A DNA stretch of 64,000 nt, taken from assembly GCF_935825525.1 (NCBI RefSeq), contig NZ_CAKXZT010000160.1:1-64000 (forward strand). Direction: 5' to 3'. Positions 42,275 to 51,212 of the stretch are shown here, piece by piece. The notes below the pieces were generated by a model. The model was not told the DNA's origin. It did no database searches and was given only the letters and a program-made list of their open reading frames with translations. The position numbers and the translations under genes are program-made. Position 1 is the stretch's first letter, and each line of letters opens with the position of its first letter. The DNA is from Mesorhizobium escarrei. Lineage in GTDB: Bacteria > Pseudomonadota > Alphaproteobacteria > Rhizobiales > Rhizobiaceae.

Positions 42275-42535
42275 CTAAGCAAAGGCCTTCAGCGCATCGG
42301 CGACAGCCTCTATCTGGCTTCATGTCATTTCCGGAAAAATCGGCAGATACAGGATGCGAGACTGCATGCGATGGACTACCGGGTAATCATCCGGTTTGCT
42401 ATCCATATGGGCGTAGCACCAGAAACGGCAAACCGCGCGGATAGTTGATTACCGTTTGAATGCCGCGTGACTTGAGGAAAACCGCCAGTTCGTCGCGCCG
42501 TCGTGCTGCTGGTCGGACTGAGCGTGGCGCGGCTG
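42275..42535 (-). pseudogene. 3' relic of a DegT/DnrJ/EryC1 sugar aminotransferase
   Basis: Minus-strand fragments recreate the C-terminus of this PLP enzyme family. RRRDELAVFLKSRGIQTVIN then YPRGLPFL lie in one frame; YAHMDSKPDDYPVVHRMQSR then ILYLPIFPEMT lie in another. An in-frame stop replaces the residue after PEMT, and QIEAVADALKAFA follows to a TAG at 42275. The rest of the gene, including the PLP lysine, is gone. Such enzymes make amino sugars for O-antigens, so the locus may once have used one. Confidence 0.7.
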
Positions 42536-42832
42536 GTGGCGCGAAGTCTGAGGGAATAAAGGGCAGTCTGCGGCTGCAGAAAGACCTGCGGCGCTGTCAC
42601 ATAAATCGATCAAGCGCCACGCAATCTGCTCGCGGCTCTGAAGGACCAGCGTGAGCGGTGTTTCGGGCTGCGCACCAAAGCTCGGCGTCTCGCTTGCCTG
42701 GCGATGCAACTATGACAAGCGACCCGCGGCTTGCAATGCAGCGCAGTTCAATTTTAGACCTCAATTTGGGGCCATCGGTTCGCCTTGAATGCTGTCCAGC
42801 ACTGCTTCATCGGCCGCCTGCAACGCATACGG
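42536..42832. other. Intergenic region downstream of rfbD
   Basis: About 300 bases beyond the aminotransferase relic. Upstream parts of the same dead gene could extend here (weak), but no continuous homology was readable. Confidence 0.35.
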
Positions 42833-43732
42833 TCAACGCCCGCGGCGTTTTTCGGTCAAGAGACGACGTACCACCTCCTTCATCGACATCCGCCAGTCCG
42901 GCGCTGTCCGTCCGAACACGGACGTGAATTTCGCCGTCGAAAGGCGAGAATTGGCCGGACGCTGCGCCTTTGTCGGATAGTCGCTGGTGGATATGTCCTT
43001 AACCGCAGTGTAGGGGCCACCAAGCGCCTGGCTTGTGACCAGGATATGACGGGCAAACCCGCTCCAGTTGGTCTCACCGGTGCCCGCCAGATGATAAACC
43101 CCGAAGGAAGCAAATCCCATGTTGCCATGTAGCGTCGCCGCCGAATGTAAGATCGCATCGGCGACATCAAAGGCCGAAGTGGGATTTCCCCACTGGTCGG
43201 CCACCACCGCTATCTCGTCGCGATCCACTGCCAGCTTCAGCATCGTCTTCACGAAGTTCCTGCCAAACGGGCTGTAGACCCAAGCAGTGCGCAGGATGAG
43301 GTGGCGCGGATTGGCCTTAGCGACAGCATGCTCGCCGGCGAGCTTCGAGGCCCCATAGACGCTGCGCGGAGCAGGCTCGTCATCTTCCGTGTAAGCGCCC
43401 TCGCCGCTCCCGTTGAAGACATAATCGGTCGACAGATGTATCACCGGTGCACCGATCCGTGCTGCAGCCGCGGCGACATGACCGGCACCGGTGCTATTGA
43501 CGGAGAAGGCAAGGTCCGGCTCGTCCTCGGCCTGGTCGACGGCGGTATAAGCGGCGGCGGACACGACCAGATCGGGCCGGGCGGCCGTGAGCGCCGGCGC
43601 GATCGTCTCCGGCTTCGCCAGGTCGAGCTCAGGCCTGCCGAGCGCGACGACATCGAAGTCTCGGCGCGTATACGCACGCTCCATAAGGCTTCTCACGACC
43701 TGGCCCTCGCGTCCGGTGACGACAAGCCTCAC
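42833..43732 (-). CDS. rfbD: dTDP-4-dehydrorhamnose reductase
   Basis: A 299-residue SDR enzyme that makes dTDP-L-rhamnose, the last step. The N-terminal nucleotide site is VRLVVTGREGQVVRSLMERA. ISTDYVF-like LSTDYVFNGSGEG and the catalytic YGASKLAGE follow, with AWVYSPFGRNFVKTML later. A GTG start at 43732 overlaps the rfbB stop as GTGA, with AAAGGTG upstream inside rfbB; the longer frame to 43804 would overlap rfbB too far. It is the last gene of the four-gene rhamnose operon. The unusual GREGQ instead of GxxGQLG is a small variation. Confidence 0.9.
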   Translation of the reverse strand: MRLVVTGREGQVVRSLMERAYTRRDFDVVALGRPELDLAKPETIAPALTAARPDLVVSAAAYTAVDQAEDEPDLAFSVNSTGAGHVAAAAARIGAPVIHLSTDYVFNGSGEGAYTEDDEPAPRSVYGASKLAGEHAVAKANPRHLILRTAWVYSPFGRNFVKTMLKLAVDRDEIAVVADQWGNPTSAFDVADAILHSAATLHGNMGFASFGVYHLAGTGETNWSGFARHILVTSQALGGPYTAVKDISTSDYPTKAQRPANSRLSTAKFTSVFGRTAPDWRMSMKEVVRRLLTEKRRGR

Positions 43733-44799
43733 GCGGCACCTTTCCGCGCTTCGCCCAGCCGCTCGCCTGCGTAGCGCTCGCGGCGAATCGGACCCCACCA
43801 CCACTCGTTCTGAAGATACCAGTCGACCGTCCTGGCAAGGCCACTGTCGAACGTCTCACGCGGCGTCCAGCCGAGATCGCGCTCGATCTTGGAAGCGTCA
43901 ATTGCGTAGCGCCGGTCATGGCCTGGGCGGTCGGCAACGAAGGTGATGAGATCGCGATAGCTCTGGCCGGCGGAACGCGGCCGCCTGTTGTCGAGGATGT
44001 CGCAGATCGCCTCGACCACCGCCAGATTGGTGCGTTCCGAGCCTCCCCCGACATTGTAGCTCTCGCCGATCACACCTCGGGTCGCAACCATGGCCAAGGC
44101 GCGCGCATGGTCCTCGACGAAAAGCCAATCGCGCACGTTTATGCCAGCGCCGTAGACCTGCAACGGTTTTTCGTCCAGCGCGTTCAAAATAGCGAGCGGG
44201 ATCAGCTTTTCGGGGAAATGGAAGGGACCGTAATTGTTCGAACAGTTCGATAAGACGACCGGCAGGCCGTAGGTGTCGTGCCACGCGCGAACCAAATGAT
44301 CGGACGCGGCCTTCGACGCCGAATAGGGGGACGATGGCGCGTAGGGTGTCTGTTCGGTGAAGACGCCGCTGTCGAAGGGCAGATCGCCAAACACCTCGTC
44401 AGTTGAAACATGATGGAACCGAAACCGGCCTTTTTTCTCGTCGGGAAGTCTGCGCCAATATTCAAGGGCCGAATTGAGCATTCGGTAGGTTCCGACGATA
44501 TTGGTCTCGATGAACGCTCCTGGGCCGTCGATCGACCGGTCAACATGGCTTTCGGCAGCAAGATGCATGACAATGTCGATGTCATAGCGATGCAGCACTT
44601 CCAGAATCGTCCTGTCATCACAGATGTCGGCGCGCTCGAATCTGTAGTTATGTGCATTCTCGATCGGCCGCAACGAGGCAAGGTTTCCTGCATAGGTGAG
44701 CTTGTCGATGTTGGTCACCCGGTAGGCCGGGCTGCTGCACAAATGCCGGCAAACCGCCGACCCGATGAAGCCGGCACCTCCAGTCACCAGAAAATTCAT
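43729..44799 (-). CDS. rfbB: dTDP-glucose 4,6-dehydratase
   Basis: A 356-residue SDR enzyme for step two of dTDP-L-rhamnose synthesis. NAD site FLVTGGAGFIGSAVCRHL opens the protein; NIDKLTYAGNLASLRPI, HLAAESHVDRSI and the catalytic VSTDEVFGDLP/YSASKAASDHLV pair follow. FVEDHARAL and YNVGGGSERTNL lie in the C-terminal part. All are family landmarks in order. GAGGAG lies seven bases before the ATG. Ten bases separate it from rfbC upstream and it overlaps rfbD downstream. Confidence 0.93.
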   Translation of the reverse strand: MNFLVTGGAGFIGSAVCRHLCSSPAYRVTNIDKLTYAGNLASLRPIENAHNYRFERADICDDRTILEVLHRYDIDIVMHLAAESHVDRSIDGPGAFIETNIVGTYRMLNSALEYWRRLPDEKKGRFRFHHVSTDEVFGDLPFDSGVFTEQTPYAPSSPYSASKAASDHLVRAWHDTYGLPVVLSNCSNNYGPFHFPEKLIPLAILNALDEKPLQVYGAGINVRDWLFVEDHARALAMVATRGVIGESYNVGGGSERTNLAVVEAICDILDNRRPRSAGQSYRDLITFVADRPGHDRRYAIDASKIERDLGWTPRETFDSGLARTVDWYLQNEWWWGPIRRERYAGERLGEARKGAA

Positions 44800-44809
44800 G
44801 CCCGTCTCC

Positions 44810-45364
44810 TCATGCGAATACCTCGGCGGCAGCGAGCGTCGGCGCCTTGAGATCCTTATCCGAAAGTTGAAACTCGCCAGCCGTCAGTGGCCATTCGATC
44901 CCGATGGCGGGATCATCGAAACGGATCGCTCGGTCATGCTCCGGCGAATAGGAGTCGGTGACCTTATACAGCACCTCGGTGTCAGCCACGAGCGTGACGA
45001 AACCGTGCGCAAAGCCTTTCGGCACCAGGATTTGATTGCCCTTTTCGGCGGAAATCTCGAGTGCGGCCCATTTTCCGAATGTCTTCGAGCTGCGCCGAAT
45101 ATCGACTGCGACGTCAAAGATCCTGCCTCGGACAACGCGCAGCAGCTTGTCCTGGGCGCGTGGGGGAAGTTGATAATGAAGCCCCCTCAAAACACCGCTG
45201 GCGGCGGAATAGGAGTGATTGTCCTGGACGAAACGCAATTCTAAGCCGGCGGCCGAGAACCGCTCTTCACTGTAGGTTTCGGCAAAGAACCCGCGCGCGT
45301 CGCCGAAGCGCTTCGGGACGATTTCCAGCACGCCGTCGAGGCCAAGTGACCTGATCTCCAGCAC
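44810..45364 (-). CDS. rfbC: dTDP-4-dehydrorhamnose 3,5-epimerase
   Basis: A 184-residue cupin epimerase for step three. LVPKRFGDARGFFAETYSEE-like N-terminal sequence, FVQDNHSYSAASGVLRGLHY with the catalytic His, KLLRVVRGRIFDVAVDIRRS and VPKGFAHGFVTL are the family signatures. The GTG start at 45364 follows the rfbA stop with no gap (TAG then GTG), so translation is coupled. The product supplies substrate to RfbD encoded two genes later. Confidence 0.92.
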   Translation of the reverse strand: MLEIRSLGLDGVLEIVPKRFGDARGFFAETYSEERFSAAGLELRFVQDNHSYSAASGVLRGLHYQLPPRAQDKLLRVVRGRIFDVAVDIRRSSKTFGKWAALEISAEKGNQILVPKGFAHGFVTLVADTEVLYKVTDSYSPEHDRAIRFDDPAIGIEWPLTAGEFQLSDKDLKAPTLAAAEVFA

Positions 45365-46246
45365 CTAATTCTCCGTCAAGTCGATGACGCGCTTGCGCAA
45401 GTAGGCGGCATACTCATTTTTTCCCAAGCGTGCGGCGCGCTGCAGAACCTCGTCCGCCGTCAGCCAGCCCTGCTCGAAAGCGATTTCTTCCGGGCAGGCG
45501 ACCTTGATACCTTGACGGTGCTCAATCGTGCGAACGAAGGACGAGGCATCATGCAGGCTGTCATGGGTGCCGGTGTCGAGCCAGGCATAGCCGCGGCCGA
45601 GCTGATGAACCTGCAACTGCCCGCGTTCGAGGTAAACGTTGTTTACCGCTGTAATCTCAAGCTCGCCGCGCTCCGAAGGTCGGATGGTCGGGGCTATGTT
45701 CACGACATCGTTGTCGTAGAAATAGAGGCCGGTGATGGCCCAATTCGACTTCGGCACTTGCGGCTTTTCCTCGATCGTCAAAGCGGTGCCACTGACCTTG
45801 TCGAATGAAACCACGCCGTAGCGCTGCGGATCCTCGACGTGGTAGGCGAACACCGATGCACCGCTTTTGCGCGAAGCTGCCGCGCGGCAGAGTTGCGACA
45901 GTCCTTCGCCGAAATAGATGTTGTCGCCCAGGATCATCGATACACTGTCAGCGCCGATGAAGTCGCGGCCGATGATGAAGGCTTCCGCGAGACCGTTGGG
46001 ATGCGCTTGCACCGCATAAGACAGGTCGAGCCCGAATTCCGATCCGTCGCCGAGCAAATCATGAAAAACCGGCAGGTCGCGCGGGGTCGAAATGACCAAA
46101 ATCTCGCGGATTCCTGCCAGCATCAGGACGCTCAGCGGATAGTAGATCATCGGTTTGTCGTGTATTGGCAAGATTTGCTTGGAGACCGCCAGCGTCAGAG
46201 GATAGAGCCGGGTTCCGCTGCCCCCGGCAAGGATTATGCCTTTCAA
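45365..46246 (-). CDS. rfbA: Glucose-1-phosphate thymidylyltransferase
   Basis: A 293-residue nucleotidyltransferase for step one of dTDP-L-rhamnose synthesis. The activation loop KGIILAGGSGTRLYPLTLAV starts the protein; SKQILPIHDKPMIYYPLS, LGDNIYFGEGLSQL and GYAWLDTGTHDSLHDAS follow. The only sensible starts are two adjacent TTG codons (46249 and 46246). The second gives the canonical MKGIILAGG and has AGGAGAG at eight bases. A TTG start may keep expression of the operon's first gene low. Confidence 0.92.
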   Translation of the reverse strand: MKGIILAGGSGTRLYPLTLAVSKQILPIHDKPMIYYPLSVLMLAGIREILVISTPRDLPVFHDLLGDGSEFGLDLSYAVQAHPNGLAEAFIIGRDFIGADSVSMILGDNIYFGEGLSQLCRAAASRKSGASVFAYHVEDPQRYGVVSFDKVSGTALTIEEKPQVPKSNWAITGLYFYDNDVVNIAPTIRPSERGELEITAVNNVYLERGQLQVHQLGRGYAWLDTGTHDSLHDASSFVRTIEHRQGIKVACPEEIAFEQGWLTADEVLQRAARLGKNEYAAYLRKRVIDLTEN

Positions 46247-46554
46247 CAAACTCTCCTAAAAACGCCTTCGCTCACCCGCCGGCGCGATCCGCTTAGCCCC
46301 GGTGCACACACATTCTCGAACCCGCGACTCTCGTCTTTGAACCGCTGGACAAAGATTGAACGGCCGCCAAGCGTTGAACGAAACCAATCCTTGTCGTGCT
46401 CAATGCTGGTCATCAATCCAACGAGTTGCCAGATCTTGCCAATTTCGGCCTGTTCCCGCCGGAAGCCGTCCTGGCTCCTCATAGCCTGGGACCAAGGAGT
46501 CCGAGGTTGCCCTATAACCTCTCCCGCATGCATTTTCTCCCCCGCCCGAAACAT
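46247..46554 (-). pseudogene. N-terminal relic of a Rieske [2Fe-2S] protein
   Basis: REQAEIGKIWQLVGLMTSIE followed by HDKDWFRSTLGGRSIFVQRF and GFENVCA resembles the N-terminus of ring-hydroxylating-type Rieske oxygenases. There the next residues should be HRG, ending the first cluster motif CxH. Here the frame continues as PGLSGS, and the HRG can be read in a neighbouring frame just before a stop, pointing to a small deletion. The second CxxH motif and catalytic domain are absent. It sits between rfbA and a GT2, so it may mark a rearrangement breakpoint. Confidence 0.42.
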
Positions 46555-46558
46555 TCTA

Positions 46559-47596
46559 CTATTGCCGCGAACCGTCGGTCTGATGTGCCAGCCGACGCGC
46601 GCGGGCTGTGCCTGAAAAGCGTGAGAACCGTTTGTAAAGTGTTCGGGCCTGACGGATTGACCACTTGGGAGCGATTAATATGGGAACCGCTCTCGTCCAG
46701 AATCGAGGCTTTGAGCCATAGGCCTTCATTAGCATGCCAATTGCCCGCGCGATCTCTGGAGTATGACCAGCGGCTGTTCTTGCATTGACGATTCGAGCCA
46801 TGACATGTGTTTCAAACACGCGGTCGCGCATCGCTGCATGAGCGGTCGGATCGTCAGCGAAGAGGGTGTCGGCTAGTTCGTCATAGGCTCGGATGTCGAC
46901 CTTCAGGCGATTGAGCCATCCAAGCTTCATGTTGAATTGATCGTTGTCTGTACGAAAGCCGACACACGGCTCTCTCAAAACGCCCCATTGGCCGCTGTCG
47001 GCAATCACGCGGCCCAGTATCAAGACTTGGACGTAATAATTGTCGATCGCCTGCACAGCGGGATCGCGAGCTTGCCCCTCCCACAAATCGCGTTTCACGA
47101 CGAGTGCAGACATGAACCCCAGCAAATCCGCGATGCGGCTAAAGACCTCGCTGGCTCCGATCATGACCTGTGTTGGAGGCATTTCGCGAATCCCGACAGG
47201 GTGTTCCATCCTCACGTCATAGTCGATCACGCCGAGCGTCAAACCGACAATCTGAGGCCAGTGCTTCAATGCATCGAGCACACGCCGAGCTCCTCCTGGC
47301 TCCAGTCGATCATCGTCTCCCATCAACCAGATGTAGTCGCCGGTCGCGGCTGCGGTCACGGCGAGAAAGTTGCGGTCCAGACCCAGATTGCTCGGCTGAG
47401 CGATCAATTTGAAATGTTTGATTTTCTTCCGGTAGCTCTCGGCGACTGCTACCGTGTCGTCGGGTGAGGCGTCATCGCTAATCACTACTTCGATATCATC
47501 CTGGAGCCTTTGCGCGACTATGCTGTCGAGCAGCTCCGCGAGCATACGCGAACGATTATAGGTAGGAATGCAGATAGATATGACTGTCACTGGCAA
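46559..47596 (-). CDS. Glycosyltransferase family 2 (abequosyltransferase-like)
   Basis: A 345-residue GT-A enzyme. SICIPTYNRSRMLAELLDSI, VVISDDASPDDTVAVAESYR and YIWLMGDDDRLEPGG (metal-binding DDD) are the family hallmarks. The LxGDDD arrangement and C-terminal half resemble RfbV-type transferases that attach deoxysugars in O-antigens. The start is a TTG at 47596 with GAGGG four to five bases upstream; GTG at 47590 is possible. It lies upstream of the rhamnose operon on the same strand and may use its product. Specificity is unproven. Confidence 0.82.
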   Translation of the reverse strand: MPVTVISICIPTYNRSRMLAELLDSIVAQRLQDDIEVVISDDASPDDTVAVAESYRKKIKHFKLIAQPSNLGLDRNFLAVTAAATGDYIWLMGDDDRLEPGGARRVLDALKHWPQIVGLTLGVIDYDVRMEHPVGIREMPPTQVMIGASEVFSRIADLLGFMSALVVKRDLWEGQARDPAVQAIDNYYVQVLILGRVIADSGQWGVLREPCVGFRTDNDQFNMKLGWLNRLKVDIRAYDELADTLFADDPTAHAAMRDRVFETHVMARIVNARTAAGHTPEIARAIGMLMKAYGSKPRFWTRAVPILIAPKWSIRQARTLYKRFSRFSGTARARRLAHQTDGSRQ

Positions 47597-48007
47597 TCAG
47601 CCCTCGCGCTGGGACGGTCCGGCTGGCAAGTCCGAGCATGGCGGCAGATTCCGGTTGCCGTTCGCCGCGAATGAACAAATAACATGCACGAAACGCCTCG
47701 TCATCGAGTCTGAAAGACTTGTTGCGTTAAGTCGTTCGACGTAAGCGTTGCTAAGATAGGGATTGTCGAAGGCCGCCAGCGACAGTTTGTGTCATCCCCG
47801 GATCGTGAGCGCAATCGCTCGGCCGGTACCGCGCCAACGCGATGGGCGAAGCATCGTCGACAGCAACATCGACAAACTCCCTTCCGACCCCCGGCGTTTG
47901 CCTCAATTATGCGGCCAGCCAGAGGGCTTATTGGTGGTTGACGATCGAGTGCTGTCGCGCCATAGGCGCGGCGATCAACCGATCAACTGGCTATCTCTGT
48001 GTTTTGC
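47597..48007. other. Intergenic region, possibly eroded
   Basis: About 410 bases between two glycosyltransferase genes. A minus-strand frame (LDDEAFRACYLFIRGERQPE) looks protein-like over a short stretch but is not continuous. No RNA or repeat recognised. Confidence 0.4.
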
Positions 48008-49246
48008 TCAGCTCGACGACGCTGATCCGCCACCGGCAGGAGTATTCGCAAGAAGCTCCATGACATGATCCCTGTCGCCGCGCAGCCACGGTCCACACGA
48101 GTAGCTGAGAGCCGCTTGCTCCAGGTCATGTCTCCAGGCCTGATCGGCAACGACACGGCGAATAAGCCTCTCATCGATGGGGAGGACGCAATGGTCACAT
48201 CCTGCCGGCAATGAGTCGCGCGCATGCGCCGATGCGAACACCGGCTTGCCATGCTCAAGCGCCTCGACAACCTTAATATTGAGGCCGGAACCATCGACAG
48301 GAGCTATGACGGCCTTGGCACGGGCATACACCGATGTGAGGTCGTCGACCCATCCAAGCAGGCGTGCCCCACGGCAACACCCGGCAATCGCAACGAGTTC
48401 GTCATCTTCACAGACCGATCCGGCGATATCCAGTGTCACATCTTCGAGCAGCGCCGCATGATCGCGAAGGAATGCCTTTAGGCCATTACGATTATACGGG
48501 TTGTTGGATCCGACAAATAGGAGATCAACATCCTTTTTGATGTCTCGCGTCGCGACCTTGGGCGCATCGCTGTAGACGGGAACCAGCAGCACCGTCCGGT
48601 CGCTGAGGACGGCCCGAAAGAACCCAGCCTCGACGGCGGAGATGGCTATGATCGCCTTTACACGGTCGAGCACACCGATCTCGCTGCGCAATCGCGCGAG
48701 GCTCTTACATGCGAACAACTTCAGGCCGCGATATTTCGCGTAGCGGATGAACTTGCAGTCGTGTGTGTCAACCAGGACGTCGGCGACATCTACCCCGTTC
48801 AGTTCCGTAAGGCCATCGATGAAGTTCACCAGCAGGGCCGCTTGAGGGGCAGAAGCTATGGCCTTGTCGTAGCCGGGTGTCTGCCCTGGCAATCGCCAAC
48901 CGAGAATCGACTTGGCGCGGCCCGGTGCCAGCATCAACGCGAAATTCTTGATTCTTACAAGGAGCTTGAGTGCCGGGGTCTGATCCTCCAAAACCAGTTT
49001 CGCTGCCGGAAAGCGGAGACGAAACCGGTATTCTCCTTCCTTGGTCCACGGGTCCTGCGCGTTCGATCTATAACTGTACACGATCACGTTGTGGAAACGC
49101 GTGATCGCCAGCTCTATCATCTGACCAAAGCGGATATGTGATCCGCTCTTACCGCGTGTGAAGTCGCCCGTTACATAAATCAGGAGATTGGGCAAAACTT
49201 CCTCACACATTTCCTTCGCGCCACGTAGCATCTTTGTACGATGCAC
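48008..49246 (-). CDS. Glycosyltransferase, GT4-like
   Basis: A protein of up to 412 residues with GT-B features. Near residue 240, VDLLFVGSNNPYNRNGLKAF resembles the start of the donor domain. RLLGWVDDLTSVYARAKAVI and APVDGSGLNIKVVEALEHGK with PVFASAHARDSLP form the nucleotide-sugar site. The start is unsettled: GTG at 49246, ATG at 49231 or ATG at 49210 (the last has AAGGA almost touching it). It probably acts in the same polysaccharide pathway as its neighbours. Acceptor and donor unknown. Confidence 0.78.
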   Translation of the reverse strand: MHRTKMLRGAKEMCEEVLPNLLIYVTGDFTRGKSGSHIRFGQMIELAITRFHNVIVYSYRSNAQDPWTKEGEYRFRLRFPAAKLVLEDQTPALKLLVRIKNFALMLAPGRAKSILGWRLPGQTPGYDKAIASAPQAALLVNFIDGLTELNGVDVADVLVDTHDCKFIRYAKYRGLKLFACKSLARLRSEIGVLDRVKAIIAISAVEAGFFRAVLSDRTVLLVPVYSDAPKVATRDIKKDVDLLFVGSNNPYNRNGLKAFLRDHAALLEDVTLDIAGSVCEDDELVAIAGCCRGARLLGWVDDLTSVYARAKAVIAPVDGSGLNIKVVEALEHGKPVFASAHARDSLPAGCDHCVLPIDERLIRRVVADQAWRHDLEQAALSYSCGPWLRGDRDHVMELLANTPAGGGSASSS

Positions 49247-49602
49247 TAGATTTCTGATGTCGGATCCATCGCAACGGACACGGTGATTGCCCTTCTGAGA
49301 TCATATTTGCGAAACAGTGCTATTGGTGTCGAACGTATTGCCTTGCAACATACAGAGTATGGCAGCTATCCATCGGCGACTATTAAGTCTTTCGGATGTA
49401 CTTTGACGCCATGACGGCTCGGCGAACACAGCCCGGCAGTGTGATCCTACATGGAAAGAGGGGGCGGACTCAATCTTGCTGGATGCGAAGGATCGGCCAC
49501 GCGGCCATTGAACGGGCCGGCAGCCGCAAGTAGACTGATACAGTGGGCTTCGGTCAATTTCTCTAATACCCGATCTGCGACCGTCGATGGCGATGAAGGG
49601 AA
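49247..49602. other. Intergenic region between the glycan and phosphonate genes
   Basis: About 355 bases with no supported gene. It must contain the promoter of the minus-strand glycosyltransferase and the end of the phosphonate transporter operon. Confidence 0.45.
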
Positions 49603-50397
49603 TTACTGGACCTTCGAGCGCAAGCGATCGGTCACGAACTCCATCAACACCACGATGGCGAAGATCACGAGAATGATGGTCGAGGCATTCTTGTATTGGA
49701 AAAGATCGAAAGCGACCTTCAGCTCCTGGCCGATGCCACCGGCTCCAACGAGGCCGAGAACAACGGATGAGCGCACTGCCTTTTCAAGCGCGAAGAGCGT
49801 AGTGTTTATCAGGGACGGCATGGCGTCAGGCAGAACTGCCCCGCATAGAACAGAGAACCGCCCGGCGCCGATTGCAAACAGCGCTTCCTGAGGTCTTTCG
49901 TCGGCATCCTCCATTGCCTCGGCGAAGAAGCGCCCGCAAAAACCGATCGTATCGACGATGATGGTCATGGTTCCAGCAACCGCCCCGAGACCAACGGCTG
50001 AAACGAAAAGAAGTGCCCAGACCAAATCTGGAACGGTCCTGAACAACGAGACCAGGATCCTGGAGATATGCCGGAACGGGCCGAGCGGGGTTATGTCCTT
50101 TGCCGAGAGCCAGGCAAATGGCAAGCTGAGGACGACACCTATTGCTGTCCCCACGAGCGCTATCTGAAACGTTTCGACCATGCGCCAGAAAACCCGCAGG
50201 AGGAACCCTGGCTCGACATTTGGGGGTATCATGCGGCCGACGAGATGGGCCATTTTGGGCACTCCGCCTGCCAGTTGTTCCGGCGAAGGTGCGACCTGCC
50301 CGGCGGAAACGATCACGAGAGCGGCCAAAGCGACGGCAAAGCTGAAAGTGAGGGGCGAGATCGATGGAATCCGGCTCGGCGAAAGGCGGTCAGGCAT
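49603..50397 (-). CDS. phnE: Phosphonate ABC transporter permease
   Basis: A 264-residue inner-membrane permease with about six helices. The coupling motif (EAMEDADERPQEALFAIGAG) lies in the middle, followed by LFALEKAVRSSVVLGLVGAG GIGQEL, the typical PhnE/PtxC pattern. The ATG at 50397 overlaps the phnC stop by eight bases, so the pair is translated together. It is the last gene of phnD-phnC-phnE. One permease gene is enough if it homodimerises. Confidence 0.92.
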   Translation of the reverse strand: MPDRLSPSRIPSISPLTFSFAVALAALVIVSAGQVAPSPEQLAGGVPKMAHLVGRMIPPNVEPGFLLRVFWRMVETFQIALVGTAIGVVLSLPFAWLSAKDITPLGPFRHISRILVSLFRTVPDLVWALLFVSAVGLGAVAGTMTIIVDTIGFCGRFFAEAMEDADERPQEALFAIGAGRFSVLCGAVLPDAMPSLINTTLFALEKAVRSSVVLGLVGAGGIGQELKVAFDLFQYKNASTIILVIFAIVVLMEFVTDRLRSKVQ

Positions 50398-51139
50398 CGA
50401 AGACGTCTTTCAGATCAGCGCGGGTCACCTGCGCCGTCGGCCGGTCGAAGAAGACCTTGCCCGCCTTGAGCGCGATCAAGCGATCGGAGTAGCCGAGAGC
50501 ATGCTCCATGTCGTGCGTGGTGTAGACCAAGGTTATCGCCTGTTCCTGGGTGAGCTCGGAGAAAACCCGCATCACATCATGTCCAGCCGCCGGGTCGAGA
50601 CTTGCCGCCGGTTCGTCTGCTATCAAAAGCTTCGGACGCCGGATCAACGCCCGGGCGATCGCCACCCGCTGCGCCTGCCCTCCAGAAAGCGCGTCGGCGC
50701 GGGCGCCCGCCTTGCCGAGAAGCCGCACGTCGGCGAGCGCCTGCATTGCCTCCTCGCGCCAGTGTTGCCTTGCGATGGAATGGTGCCAGCCGCGCCAGCC
50801 GCCGGGCAGCCCGAGCTTGCCCTGCAAAACGTTTGTAAGAACCGATTGGCGGCTGACCAGTCCGTGGTGCTGGAAGACAAATCCGATCTGCCTGCGTATG
50901 CGCCGCAGCTGGGCGACGGACGGCGCCGAGCGGAAGCTCTCGCCGAGCGTGACGACCTCACCACCGCTCGACGGTAGAAGACCGATGAGGCATTTGAGCA
51001 GGGTGGATTTTCCAGCGCCGTTCGAGCCAATCAGGGCAACCCGTTCGCGCGATGCTATGTTAAGGCCGATACCGGAGAAAATGACCTTTCCGTTCGCATA
51101 GCTCTTCGCCAGATCGTGCGCGCGAATGATGGCTGTCAT
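50390..51139 (-). CDS. phnC: Phosphonate ABC transporter ATP-binding protein
   Basis: A 249-residue ABC ATPase. Walker A is LIGSNGAGKSTLLKCLIG, the signature ALSGGQAQRVAIARALIRRP and Walker B KLLIADEPAASLDP; the H-loop is YTTHDMEHAL. PhnC-type insert residues (ALIRRPKLLIADE) are normal. It energises phosphonate import with PhnE and PhnD. A stem-loop separates it from phnD upstream, so it may be made at a lower level than the binding protein. Confidence 0.92.
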   Translation of the reverse strand: MTAIIRAHDLAKSYANGKVIFSGIGLNIASRERVALIGSNGAGKSTLLKCLIGLLPSSGGEVVTLGESFRSAPSVAQLRRIRRQIGFVFQHHGLVSRQSVLTNVLQGKLGLPGGWRGWHHSIARQHWREEAMQALADVRLLGKAGARADALSGGQAQRVAIARALIRRPKLLIADEPAASLDPAAGHDVMRVFSELTQEQAITLVYTTHDMEHALGYSDRLIALKAGKVFFDRPTAQVTRADLKDVFDA

Positions 51140-51169
51140 AGTGATTACTGGCCCGGACTACGAAATAGA

Positions 51170-51187
51170 CCGGCGGTTAACCGCCGG
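51170..51187 (-). terminator. Stem-loop between phnD and phnC
   Basis: CCGGCGGTTAACCGCCGG is a perfect 18-base palindrome in the gap between phnD and phnC, followed on the minus strand by TCTATTTCG. It is likely an attenuator or stabiliser of phnD message. Confidence 0.6.
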
Positions 51188-51212
51188 CCTTGCCGATGAA
51201 AAGCAGCAAGCC

